DNA of 64,000 bases from Paraescarpia echinospica. Taxonomy: Eukaryota > Annelida > Polychaeta > Sabellida > Siboglinidae. Of the stretch, positions 37,948 through 49,907 are shown piece by piece. Below the pieces are notes generated by a model. It was given only the letters and a program-made list of their open reading frames with translations. It did not search any database and was not told the origin of the DNA. Where the stretch lies: assembly GCA_020002185.1 (NCBI GenBank), contig CM034541.1, positions 50,514,562 to 50,578,561 of the forward strand, given 5' to 3'. Made by a program: the position numbers and the translations under genes. Within the stretch, counting starts at the first letter, position 1. Every line of letters begins with the position of its first letter.

Positions 37948-38597
37948 GTATCGTGTCAAGATATATATCGTCATATTTTCTAAGAGTATATTATTTATTA
38001 CGTTTGTGTTCATTGTACACCACAAGGATTCCTTGTGGAAAGCATAAATACTTAACATTAATTTTAGTCAGTGACTTTGTGAGCCTATATGTTTTTGTAT
38101 GTGTTTGTATGTAGTCATATGCGCTTTGTATTTGATGCACAAGCTCGCGTTCTGCATCCAATGTTGATGTCTTGACGGACTTTCTGATAGACAACAGGTC
38201 ACGTGATGGATAGGTCAATGCCATGAACTGATTATGCTGCATGGGGGCATGTGTTGAATGTTCACTTAAATGAGCATTTCACGCAACCACTGTATCACTG
38301 ATAACACAGAAATCCTGGATAAGGGGAAGGTTTCATGAAGCCGCTAAGAACGTTCTTAACTCTAAGATGATTTTCTAGGTAAATGACATGACTTTTTACA
38401 TAGGCGAACAGAGGAGATTACGCAGGCACGTGACGCTAAGTAATTGCGTAACTTTAATAACGTTTCATGAAACCGTGCATATTTAGTGAGTAAATATGGA
38501 ATAGATAGCATGCTGTGTTTCAGTTCCCCTTTAAGAACGTAAATATGGACCTGTTTGTGTTTGAATATATCCTAGCATGAATTGTAAATCACTACAG

Positions 38598-38670
38598 GTG
38601 CAGCAAGAAGGTGCTGACACTGAAACTGAGAACACGTCAGCTGTGCACATTGACTATCCAGCAGCAGCAG
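38598..38670 (+). CDS. Possible small exon
   Basis: Block between actacag and gtaaacc reading VQQEGADTETENTSAVHIDY. Splice-like borders and an open frame suggest an exon of the same plus-strand gene as the SET exon. The evidence is weak because of the length. Confidence 0.3.
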
Positions 38671-39012
38671 GTAAACCATCTGCCCCATCAAAGCAGTCTT
38701 ACAGGACTGCGTACCGCGATATTAAAGAAATGCCTACCTGACGTGATCAACATCGTTATAAAGCCACTGTTTGCGGAGTTATTATATATTATGTTCTTAA
38801 AATATGTGTTCATGCGTGCTTTGTCTGTCGTCCAACAGCCCCATCCCAGGTAAGGGACTAAACAAAAATACCCATCTTCCGGAAGGGAAAACTTGGTAGT
38901 TAGAGTGGTACTGCTAACCTGTAAGCCCACTTGCGACAAACTGTGTATTGTTTATAAACTGACTTCGATACAGTGTTACAATTACTAAAGTTTTGATCAA
39001 TTATTTAATCAG

Positions 39013-39603
39013 AGAAAATGGAAACCCCAGAATTCACACTGAAGCCAAAGAACACGGATGTGCAGGAAGGAGGCAAGGCCACATTTGAGGTCAAGGTGAA
39101 GGGCAAGCCACTTCCGGAGATTACTTGGTAAGTTTATATAAAGATCATTAATTTATCATTTAACACTCCTATGTCTTCAAAATACGTAGTAATATTAAAC
39201 ATTCTGCATCCCCAAATCCATCCCTGTAATGTTACGTTGCACGTTTCACTTTCTTATATTCAAGCATATAAAGACAGTTATGTTCAAATGTTCAAACTAT
39301 TCTAACATATTATCTTCTTTAAGTAATCTTTGTTAAATGTACATTTGATATGACTAACTGACTAACCTAATATTTACTGGAGGCGAAAACTGTTAGAAGG
39401 TCATGATGTGAATTATAGGTTCCGTGCAGAAGAGAAGTTAGTGACACCAGAACATGCGAAACTGACAACGATCGAAGTCCTGGGAGAGATCGTGTCAAGC
39501 GTCGTGTTTGGCCACTGCTCAGTGGACGACGCTGCTGACATCAAAGTGGTTGCGACAAACCCCGCCGGAGAAGCTAGCTGTGGAACCACGTTGACCGTGC
39601 AAG
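39013..39603 (+). CDS. Immunoglobulin I-set domain encoded by two exons
   Basis: Exon 39013-39127 (acceptor tttaatcag, donor TTG|GTAAGT) reads ETPEFTLKPKNTDVQEGGKA and KVKGKPLPEITW, the first half of an I-set domain up to the core Trp. Exon 39383-39603 (acceptor tttactggag, donor CAAG|GTGACC) restores the split Trp codon in phase and continues RFRAEEKLVTPEHAKLT, then DAADIKVVATNPAGEASCG, the second half with the usual N-PAGEA turn. The typical DxGxYxC is DDAADIKVVA, so the second Cys is absent, as in many titin- or twitchin-type I-set domains. Part of a muscle-type Ig protein gene or a duplicated fragment. Confidence 0.65.
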
Positions 39604-40593
39604 GTGACCTCGCTTACCCTCCTTAACTCTCTCACGTATCCAAGTATATGTTGACAACGGCAATATTGATTACTGATTTTAAGATTGACTAACCGTTTTC
39701 TTTTGATTAGTCTCTGAGCTTGGTTTCTGAGCAAATAAGTGCGAAAAATGTGTTCGACTTTTGTTGTTATTGTTGTTATTATTATTATTATTATGACTGT
39801 GTTACCAAGAATAACTGCAATATTCATTTGATTGTTGGATCGAAGCTTTTATGCGACGTTCATGTTATTAAGACATATACAACATATAGTAGTTATTCAA
39901 TTCCTCTCAGCTTTGATTCATGCATTCATTTTGTTCCGATCGACCCACCGATGCGACCGTGATGCGGTATGGCAATAAGCAGGCAGAAAGGCAAAATTGA
40001 CTTTAATTGAGTATATTGTAAATAAATGTGTATACACTACATGGGTAACACGGTGATTCGCGGGTGGCGGGTGTATTACAGCGAAAACAGCGTTCGTGAT
40101 GTGATCAGCCCTGTACTATTGCTACTATAACTGAAGGCATATACTAGTTGTCTACTACTTTATCAACTAGTATATGACATGTCTGGGCATTGGTTAATTC
40201 AAAACTAATGACAACGATAAGACATGCAGTGACCAGCTTTTACACCAAAATGCTTATTTTGTATTGTTTTTGTGCTGATATTGTTACATAAGTTTCCTGA
40301 AAATATATTTGAATGTGTATGCAGTTGTAATAAATTTAAGTAATCGGGTGTTGCAAAAAGACCATTTTTACTAATTAAGATCCGCTATACAGATCGTAAT
40401 TCTGACCGTGAGAATCTTGCAAACACCCTTGCCCCATATCAAAGGGCAACACAGGGAAATCTCAATTTTTACTTCCAGAGTATTACATTTAACATCAGCC
40501 ATGACTGATCCAAATCCAAATCTTCTTAACCAGAATGGCATCGAAATGACGTACTGTATTGTATGTGTTTTGATTACACTTTTTTATTCCTAG

Positions 40594-41619
40594 GCACAGT
40601 CTATCGATGAAATGAGACGGCAAGGGATCTAATGGTACAACACCAACTTGATCAAGAATGCAATAGAACCGTGCCTCATCCCCAACAGAGATTTCCATGC
40701 AGAGAGGAAATCAAAATATCTTGACAGCATCACACTTTGTTCAGAATGCAAACGATTCGTGTGTGATCGCACTTTCTGGCGACACAAACAAATCTGCACC
40801 AGTCCCAATCCTATCCCGTTACATCCATCTGTTGTGAAGATTCGTCAGCCACATGACACCGAATTTTGCGAAATGATCCTTAACCGATTTCGCGATTCCG
40901 ATGCTGGAAAACTCTGCCTGACGGACAAACTAATCCAACATGTTGGGTATCGCCATTACTGCATGCGACGCTGCCATGTGTCAAAAATTGACGAAGTCCG
41001 GAAAAACGTTATGCAGGAGATGCGGGAACTGGCCAGACTGTTATTGCAGTTCTAGCAAATTGCAGTTGCTGACGGGCTGGATGGGACCACAATGGGAATG
41101 GAGGACATGCTCTCAAGGCAGCACCTCCCTTTGATGCGTGATGCAATCAACGCCCTGGCTGGTGAGAAATATGGTCTCAAACTCCACATAACAGCAATCA
41201 TCTTGCGAACCATTAAGTCCCTAAAGGGGATGTATGTTGAGGCAATGAATGATGCCAAGAGCCGAGAGCTTGACCTCTTCACGGATTAGTACAAGTTCAG
41301 ATCGCATGAAATGTATGCATCTGCACGATACCAGGTAGTTGCACAATCCCTGGATAAAGCTCGTAGACCAGCATCCCTTCCTGAAGAGGATGAAATGATG
41401 AAACTGAAGGTCTACGTCACTAGAGAGATAGAAAGGCTGTCAAACAGTTTGACACTCCAAGGAGAGGACTACGGTCTGCTGCGGTCATTGGTTGTATGTC
41501 GCCTCACCCTGTTCAACGGCAGGAGAGGCAAAGAGCCAGCACGTATGCTGTTGTCAGAATGGCAAGATGCTAAAAATGGCGAATGGCTCAGGAAGCATGA
41601 GGTTTGCAAAACTAAATAA
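40594..41619 (+). pseudogene. Zinc-finger/recombinase-related exon with three in-frame stops
   Basis: After acceptor ttattcctag one frame runs over 340 codons with stops at 40630 (TAA), 41053 (TAG) and 41287 (TAG). It contains a zinc-finger-like LCSECKRFVCDRTFWRHKQIC, then ILNRFRDSDAGKLCLTDKLI, and a C-terminal TLFNGRRGKEPARMLLSEW. Proteins with this last motif are common in invertebrate genomes and are related to Crypton/tyrosine-recombinase-derived or SET-associated genes; I cannot assign it further. The reading stays in one frame throughout, so the stops look like point mutations in a fairly young pseudogene. Confidence 0.5.
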
Positions 41620-41639
41620 TAATTGTTATGTTGAGAGTG

Positions 41640-42560
41640 GCCACTAATTCTGAAATTGAAATGTTGGGAGTTGATCATTTTACATTTGGTGATTTGTTTT
41701 ATTTTTAATATATATGCTAGGTAATAATGATGCTTAGATTGTTTTTGCATTATGTGTTCACGCATTATTACTTGGCTTATCATTATAAAGCCCATATAGA
41801 AAACTCACATTTACCTTCTTTGTCATCAGCAAACTAGCCATGATTCCTAGTCTGTCAATTTTATACAGGTAACTTTGCCCCACATAAAACACATTTGATT
41901 TAATTAAATAAAACCGCATTTATGTGTGCAAAGCTAACGCTTCTATTGTAGAAGGTACGGTAGGCCGACCTCCAAAATCAGATCCACCAGCCTCTTTTTC
42001 AATTTCCGCGCAAAGAAAAGGTAATCTATTTTTCCACGCTTATTTGTTTACATTTTGTTTTCCCACCCTCCTCCCCTTTTGTACCTGTATTTAACATAAT
42101 TCCAGGTCGGCCTGGTTTGATACCTTTGGCTGTCGTCAGAGACCAAGTGTATAGGTATGCATTTACTGTACACATACCATAATTTGTATGCTGTGTATAT
42201 ATTCTCATGATATGTTACAACAAGTTAACTAATTACATTGTATTGGTCATTGTCAGTGACATTGTTGTTGACATTTATATTGTGAATAGTCCTCTGTTAT
42301 ATGGATGCGGGGTTTAGGGCGGAGGTAGGTACCTTGCCCTTTCTCATTTTATAGATTACTGTGCACATGCAGATTTCGTCATTACAGACATATAGCTTTT
42401 AAATTTATTCTTGTTTATTAATACGAAATATGACGTGGGGTATTCCACCTTTGCTGGTGTTTTATATTTTAATTGTCTAATCTAGGTAACGACGACACTG
42501 AAACACTGAAGACAGATAGGTAGTTCACACAATTTTTTGAATTTTTTGACGCTTTTCCCT
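41640..42560. other. Intron-like sequence with possible small exons
   Basis: Splice-like borders surround short open blocks: ttctattgtag before 41952 with donor AAAG|GTAATC near 42019 (reads VGRPPKSDPPASFSI), ataattccag before 42106 with donor ATAG|GTATGC near 42154 (GRPGLIPLAVVRDQV), and taatctag before 42487. They could be 3' exons of the preceding gene. A 35-bp string (gtcaattttatacaggtaac) recurs at 42759. Confidence 0.3.
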
Positions 42561-42699
42561 GTTTTAGTTTGTACCCGAGATTGTGCTTTATTGGTTTTCC
42601 CTTCACTGTATTTTCACTAGTGTACACAGGGTTTTTAGTGCGGATACTTTTTAAGAGTATTCTGTGTGGCTATCTATGTGTGATGTGTTACTTGTTAGT

Positions 42700-42760
42700 G
42701 GTTCAACAATATATATATACATATATATATATATATTTATATATATATATATATATATGT
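42700..42760. repeat. (TA)n microsatellite
   Basis: TA dinucleotide repeat with short interruptions just before the minus-strand RT relic. Confidence 0.9.
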
Positions 42761-42769
42761 CAATTTTAT

Positions 42770-43460
42770 ACAGGTAACGTTGCCCCACGTAATTATGGGT
42801 TTTCCATTTGAGTTCTCTCTGTAGCTCAACTGCAAGATAGGAATGATGACTGGCTTCATAATGACACCTTCCATTATATAGTCCAGTGTTAATGGGATGT
42901 GATTTCTATACATATGGAGTGTGTAGCATTTATCTGGATTAAATGACATTTGCCATTTCTGGGCCCAGTGTGACATATTGTGTAATTCGTTTTGTACGGC
43001 TAGCGTATCGGCAACATTGTCTATTGTCCTGAACAACAAGCGGTGATCTGCAAAGAGGTTAACGTGGGATGTAATGTCTTCATTAATGTCATGTATATAC
43101 AATAGAAACATAACGGGTGCAAGTACCCTATGGTACACCTGAGGACATGTGTATTTTTGAGAAGCATCACCATCTACCACTACCCGTTGAGTCCTATTTG
43201 TCAGCCAAACACTGATCCATTGCCAGGTCTTTCTCTGTATATTGATACTGGAGTTTGTGAAGAAGTCTTTGATGGGGGACAATGTCAAAAGCTTTGGAGA
43301 AATCTAAATGAGAATATATGTCTGTAGTTAGAAAATCAATGGCTGTATTTTAGGCTTTCGCACGAGTGCTTTGTACGGAAACCGCGTTGCGCGTTGATTA
43401 GGCTGCTGTTTTGTCTAGGTGTTCCATGATGAAGTGGTAGAGGATTTGTTCTATTATTTT
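42770..43460 (-). pseudogene. LINE reverse transcriptase relic
   Basis: Minus-strand reading WISVWLTNRTQRVVVDG, then LAPVMFLLYIHDINEDITSH, NLFADHRLLFRTIDN and HWAQKWQMSFNPDKC follows the order of motif B, catalytic box (LFADH for FADD) and thumb of a jockey/CR1-type RT. The catalytic box has lost its second Asp and several frames are needed. Confidence 0.7.
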
Positions 43461-43464
43461 ACAA

Positions 43465-44470
43465 CACATTGTTTTGTGTAGGCTTCTGTCTCCTATATAT
43501 AATATGTAACTGAGTTGACGACGCATATGTTACATGAGGCTGTTATTGTTTATACGCTATTAAATGAAATAAAAAGGTCACTGCTACTTTACATGTGTTG
43601 TTGTCATTTTGACTAATGTTCGCATACAGCTTATCTAACTACAGACATTCCCTTATATGCAACATGTTGAAGGCAGTTCCATATATTTAATATTTCTAAG
43701 CATCTTAATGAAAACCATGCAATATTCAAATGCAAGTAATACAACATGCATACACATCATAAATGGAGTAACTTGCATGAAGGAATGACAAAAATTACTT
43801 TACGTGTCACGAAAAATCCATGAATTATTACGTGACTTGATGTTTGAACATAACCATTATTTCGTATTAAGAAATGTAATGACTAAATTATTTAATAAAA
43901 CAGATTTTTTTATTTTATTTACGTAACATTAACCAACGAAAATAACGACAAAATAAACATGGGAAAAAATTATTAAAATGTTATATATTTGTTATTAATT
44001 AAAACATCACAATAAACTTTGAGTATTTGGTCTACGTCAGTGTTACAAACAATGTTCCAGTTCTATATAGTTAGAAAATAAAAAAATAAAATCGACATAT
44101 ACTTTAAAAGGGCGCGATTCACATAGATAAAAAGTGTTGGACTCTCGATAATACAAATATATAGCCAGTCCCCGTAAACGAAACGGTGTTTAGTCTTATA
44201 TATATATATATACATGTATATTATATAATATAATATATATGTGATATAATGTATATATGATATACTATATATAATATATAAATATATTATGTCATATGTG
44301 TTCGTTGGACATCCAATTCATGCGACAGATAGCTGAGATTAATTTTACAATGTTCTCGCCATTTAGATAAAATCGAACGGTACACACCTTTTACAAACGA
44401 TTGGTGCATCCAAGCGTTGACAGATCGTTCCGAACGTGTGCATGTTCTATAAGGGATATATGATCGGGTC
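43465..44470. other. AT-rich sequence with a LINE 3' end copy
   Basis: Bases 44085-44150 (aatcgacatatactttaaaa, then gttggactctcgataatac) match the 3' end of the LINE at 46500-46560 and are a second, truncated copy. A TA-rich stretch follows (44195-44295). No gene is seen. Confidence 0.45.
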
Positions 44471-44529
44471 GACGTCAAACGGGAATGTAAGCGGGTCGAG
44501 GAAGATAACGAAGCGATCGAAGCCTCCGT

Positions 44530-46600
44530 CGCAGAGGAACACCGACATTCTTAAAGAATGAAATAGAGTGCATCGTAGATAAATTTGTTCCCTTCAAAAA
44601 ACAAGGGAAACGGACCAGAAAGAAATACTTATCGAAAGAAGCCATTAGAAAAATTTTGTATAAACAAATGATGTGGAAGTCATATAGACGTACTGGCAAT
44701 GACGAAGACTACAACATTTATAAAGAAGCACTAAACCAAGCTACAGCTGAAATTAGAAATTCAAAGAGAAGCTATGAACATAAATTAGCTTGTAATATAA
44801 AACATGACAGCAAGAGTTTTTATGCGTATGTTCGAAGCAAACAGAAAGTTCAGGATAAGGTCGGTCCTCTAGAAGATAGTGCTGGAAATATAATATCAGA
44901 AGGATTCTTAATGGCTGAAGACCTAAATGAGTATTTTAGTTCAGTGTTTACCAGAGAAGACACTAGTTCACTGCCAGTACCAGAGGCTAAGTTCAAGGGG
45001 GCAGAATCAGACTATTTAATACAGTTAATTGTAACCCCAGAAATGGTAGCTAAGAAAATTAGGGCTATGAAGGAAATAAATCACCTGGAGTGGATGGTAT
45101 TCCACCCAAACTACTAGTGGAAATTGTAGAACAAATTAGCATACCGCTTGCAACAGTTTTCAACTTGTCATTAGAAGAGGGAGTGGTTCCTTTAGAATGG
45201 AAAGAAGCAAACATTATACCGTTATTTAAAAAGGGTTCGAGAAACAAGTCAAATAATTATAGACCAGTTAGTTTAACATCGGTGATTTGTAAATTATTAG
45301 AAAGACTAATTAAAGATCACATGGTGGATTTTCTTGTTAAACATAACTTGATAAACCCATCTCAACATGGGTTTCTAAAAGCGAGGTCATGCTTAACAAA
45401 TATGTTATGTTTTTTGGAAGATATCACTAAGTGGGTAGATGATGGATAACCAGTAGATATCATCTACTTAGATTTTCAAAAAGCTTTCGACAAAGTGCCA
45501 CATCAGAGATTACTGCTTAAACTAAAAGCCCATGGCATAGGAAATGGTATAATTAACTGGATAGAAAAATGGCTGATTGACAGAAGACAACGGGTAGTTG
45601 TTGATGGGGAGGCTTCAAACTGGAAATCAGTTTTGAGTGGGGTTCCACAGGGATCAGTACTGGGACCTATATTATTCTTAATATATATAAACGATTTGGA
45701 CGATGATATAGCTAGCAAGGTGTTGAAATTTGCAGATGATACAAAAGTGTTTAGAAGGATTAAAAGTGATGGGGATAGACAGCATTTACAAGATGATCTT
45801 GACAGGTTGATCAAATGGTCTGAAAAGTGGCAAATGTTGTTCAATTTTGGGAAATGTAAATGCCTCCACACAGGACATGGGAACGAATATGTAGAATATA
45901 CAATGGGGGGAACTGTACTAAGTACTACTGTAAAAGAAAAAGACTTAGGGCTGACAATTAGTGCTGACATGAAGGTTTCAGAGCAGTGTGGAATTGCAGC
46001 TTCAAAGGGAAATCAAATCCTTGGATTGATTAGGCGAAATATAGCATATAAAGAAAAAGAACTAATAATACCGCTGTACAAAACAATAGTTAGGCCTCAT
46101 TTAGAATATTGTATACAAGCGTGGAGGCCATACCGCAAGAAGGACATAGATATGCTAGAAAGAGTACAGAGGAGAGCGACTAAAATGATACCAAAACTGA
46201 GGGATCTTAGTTATGAAAAACGCCTAAAAGAATGTGGTTTAACAACACTAGAGACCAGGAGATTGAGAGGAGATCAGATAGAAGTGTTTAAAATATTGAA
46301 TGGTTATGAAAATATTGATAGAAATATGTTTTTTTCAGTTAAGAAAGATAGAAAGACTAGAGGACATGAAGTTACATTAGTAAAGGAGCAGTGTAGATTA
46401 GACGTGAGAAAGTTCTCATTTTCACAAAGGACTGTGAATGAATGGAACAGATTATCTGATGATTGTGTGGGTGCTAGTAGTGTGAATATGTTTAAAAATA
46501 AAATCGACACATACCTCAGAAGGGCTGGATATATGTAGATAAAAGGGTTGGACTCTCGATAAGCCAAAAGGCTTCCTTGTCCACCTGCCATCTAGAGTTA
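44530..46600 (+). mobile_element. Non-LTR retrotransposon, 5' truncated, nearly intact RT
   Basis: A CR1/Rex1-like LINE on the plus strand covering the region before RT, full RT, and a 3' UTR ending cttccttgtccacctgccat. It has only a few coding lesions, so it is younger than the other LINE relics in the window. The endonuclease part is missing. Confidence 0.75.
44545..46538 (+). pseudogene. LINE reverse transcriptase, one frameshift and one stop
   Basis: The pre-RT part reads KRSYEHKLACNIKHDSKSFY, YVRSKQKVQDKVGPLED and LNEYFSSVFT; near 45085 the frame shifts; then DGIPPKLLVEIV, PLFKKGSRNKSNNYRPVSL and QHGFLKARSCLTNML, a TAA at 45447, and IIYLDFQKAFDKVPH (motif A), [20 protein letters not shown] (motif B), KFADDTKVF (FADD catalytic box), LGLTISADM, RPHLEYCIQAW (thumb) and SFSQRTVNEWNRL near the end. 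All three catalytic aspartates are present. Two lesions block full translation. Confidence 0.85.
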
Positions 46601-46604
46601 ATTC

Positions 46605-47298
46605 TCTGGATGGCAATCTTGTTAAATCTTGTTAAATTAGTATGTCCGCCAGCAGTTCCGGTTCGTCGTCAATGTTGTACTTATGGCGCCGCTAGGACGA
46701 TCACCGGATGTGTGGTGCACACGTGATCAGCCCTAGTTGCCGTTGTGGACGCTGTGACGTTGATTGAAACTGACGGCATCGCCAATTACTGTCGTTACAA
46801 CTTTCTTGTAGTTGCCGCTTGCTTTTATGTAGCGATAAAACGAGTTCTTGATCCGGCTCATTCGAACGCTCCGACGGAAGCATTCCGGCCCGTGGAGATA
46901 GAGCAAATCTTTGAAGATGTTTGACGACATTTGAGGAGTTTCTATCAGCCAAACAAGGACAGGTCCTGCGGTTTGCCGACATCTGCACGCGGTAATAGTG
47001 CAGCGTGACGTCTTCATGCAAACGTCGGCGCGCAAACTTAACGCTTTGGTTGGTCTTGGCGCTAAAATAACTAAGCAATCATACTATATCTTCTCTTGCA
47101 TGTGATAAGCATGAAGTCGTATTGTTTTATAATATACCTCTGTTTGTTTGTGGCTTTCGAGAAATGTTAACAGATGAGAGGAATTGACGTGTTTTATAGA
47201 AGCACATTTAATTGCAATGAAATTATAATCAAAGTTAAAATAAACTTATCCAATTATAATAAAAGTCTGTTCGTAACTATATTTTACATCCGTTGTAG
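46605..47298. other. Unassigned stretch
   Basis: 46650-47050 is less AT-rich than its surroundings and may be an old repeat, but I recognise no protein on either strand. Confidence 0.3.
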
Positions 47299-47351
47299 GA
47301 CGTAGAGGAGCAGACTGTGACAGTAAAAGTTGGAGAGTCGATTGGTTTCAC
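47299..47351 (+). CDS. Possible Ig-domain exon
   Basis: Between acceptor tccgttgtag and donor TTTCAC|GTAAGG a 53-bp block reads DVEEQTVTVKVGESIGFT, the usual N-terminal strand pattern of an I-set domain. Same strand as the Ig exons at 39 kb. Length makes this tentative. Confidence 0.35.
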
Positions 47352-49500
47352 GTAAGGTACCTTTGTTGAAAAAATCACAAAGCTGTCAATTAGGCTTAAT
47401 CAGGCAACAAAATGGTACCAATCTCCACAGACAAATCATTGGTCTCTACTTCCAGGTGAGGTCTGGAAATTACCGGGCTATTTTGAGTTACACATCAACG
47501 ATGATATTAACGTGTGCATCGTGTGAATATATCAAGTTATGAAACAGCTCTAGCATTCTGTCATTGCATACCAACGATTCAAACTCCTCCTATAAGTGAA
47601 ACACAACACATATGCAATATATATTACTTATTCCTTGCGGAATTATCGATTTTGAATAGGGCATGGCATGTTTCCTGGGCGTTCTTGTTTCTTCATGTAG
47701 CATCCACTCTAAGTAATCATGACGAAGCTGAACGCGGCTGTCTTCTGGCGCACGCACAACCAACATCTATCGGCGGGCGGGCGACCTCACGAAGCAGCAC
47801 CGTAAGGATATCGAACTAAAGCTGTGATTACGCTACTTCTGTCGCTCCCTCAGGCGGCTTCCCATCACCGTCGGGAACCGCGTCACTTCCGTCGCGTCGC
47901 CTTCCGACCGCTGCCACCTCGTCGCGTTCGGCTTATATCCCCACTATACCAACCACTGTTACCGCGAGACCGCCTCAACTCGCCCGCTGAACCCATGCAT
48001 ATATGTCGCCGTGCAATCAGGCGGACGCTGAAGGAAATACAGGCTCTGCCTGCCGGGATACAATAGCTTCCGTTGCCGGTCTTTTGTAAACAGTATCTGG
48101 ATCTTATGTTAGACTGAATCGTCTGCCTGGAAGCACAAACACTGCCTGTGGTCTTTGCTTAAATTGTCTTTGAGTACTGCGAAGACAGTATGACGTTCTG
48201 CCGACTGTCTTCATGACATATGAGGTTCTCTGTTAACAACCTGAAAAAAAAACAGTCTCCAAGTGGAAGACATTTAAAATGGACTTCCTCAAATCGATGT
48301 TATCGTTCATTTCGTGCAGACTCTAACAAGTAATTACGACATACTGGTGCGTTCACAGATTTGCTAATTAATTTATCTTTTGTAATATAATCCAACTATT
48401 GAATTATTTTTGTCCGGTTCCAGTAAAAATTCGGCAAAAAGGTCCAAAGTAGTTCTTCGAGAAATATGACAAATGTAAAGGTATGCTCTTTTTATTAAAC
48501 TGACAAATTTAAATATCACCTAACCTTCTTCACAATGGGCAAAATTAATTGACGAAGTATGTTCAATAATCTGTGCTAACAAAGGATGATCAGTAATATA
48601 AATTAACGATGGAAAATACAATGGCTTTTCACAGCCGTCGCCGTTGAATAATGCGCTTGTTGCATGATTTATCTGTCAGTTCGGAGTTTTTTCTTCATCT
48701 TGTTGCAGTTTTAGAGCACCTCTTTTTGTTGATGCTACAACGTTCGGTTGGTGTAGGAATGGCGACATTTTAACACTCAGCTAGATGGGGCTAATATTCA
48801 ATCAGTCTATCTTGATCATGGTCATGAAGAAATGTAAACCACAGCCACCATCACCGACATGGGAGGCATATTACTGCCTCTATTCTAACATTCTTAGAAT
48901 GGCAAACATTAGCGCATTGGGTTGATACGAGGCGCTTGACTAGCAAATGCCATTCACAAGGTGGAACAGACTGAAGAAAACACACTGCTGTGAACGGCTA
49001 ATGATGGATCCACATGTCGCCGTGGCTTACGTGCCGCTGGCGCTTGTTGAAGAATAGTTTGCCACGAACTGCCGGTTCTTTACATTATTATTAACACTGG
49101 ATGTGCCTATTGTTAACCTGGTGGTGATTGGCTCACAACGCTGTCTGTAGTAAGTTGACAGTCAATTTGACTTATGCATAGGCAAGGCTAAAACTTTACA
49201 TATCCAGTGTGGATTTATAGGAATCGGATTTTTTTAAATACTATATTGACAACCCTGAATGGGGGACTACACCAAAGTAGTGTCGCTAAACAATGGAGTG
49301 GAGGGGGAACTAGCTAAGCTGTCATGTTTGCATCCCAAGGGGTACCCCGGGTGTACTGGTAGTTCCTGGTAGTTCACGTCGTCGCCGACGACGCGGCACC
49401 AAACCCCTTGACTGGTTCTGCTTCATGGCTGCAGCATTGGTCACATACCAAATGGACGTGACGCCCAGCATACATGGGCGCACCTCATGATATATATATA
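47352..49500. other. Unassigned stretch
   Basis: 47385-47430 resembles 51325-51375 (ggcttaatcaggcaacaaaa, then ggtaccaatctccacagac), so it is a dispersed repeat. A GC-richer patch at 47740-48060 has open frames but no recognisable domain. No gene is supported. Confidence 0.35.
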
Positions 49501-49510
49501 TATAGTTCGC

Positions 49511-49655
49511 ATTCATATGGGTTAACATTATTATTATTGTAATTATTTATGGCTTGCGTAAGCTATGGTGGGTTTGGATTATATATATATATATATATAT
49601 ACATAATCGCAAGCCATAAATAATTACAATAATAATAATGTTAACCCATATGAAT
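49511..49655. repeat. Perfect 48-bp inverted repeat around a TA run
   Basis: attcatatgggttaacatta at the left and taatgttaacccatatgaat at the right, with the whole 48-bp arms complementary, around a loop containing (TA)n. It can form a long hairpin and looks like a small MITE or its core. Confidence 0.75.
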
Positions 49656-49907
49656 AATGACATTTCACATTAACTAGTTATTCCAATTGTCTTATTGGTT
49701 CCATTTATTACCCTAACTCTAATCATAACTGGCTCTAATCATGGCTAATGATAATAGCTAGTAACCTTAACCCTAATGAATAACGACATTTCACGTAAAT
49801 AATTATATTCCCGTCATCTGATTGATTTTATTCCAGTCGTCTGCTTATCATACTAACTATTCCCGTTGGCTGACTAGTTCCAACGATTATGCTATAACTA
49901 ACCTTAA

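Noticed and set aside
46701..47078. 125-codon minus-strand frame
   Set aside because: No recognisable family; composition is like surrounding non-coding repeats and a second frame is equally open.
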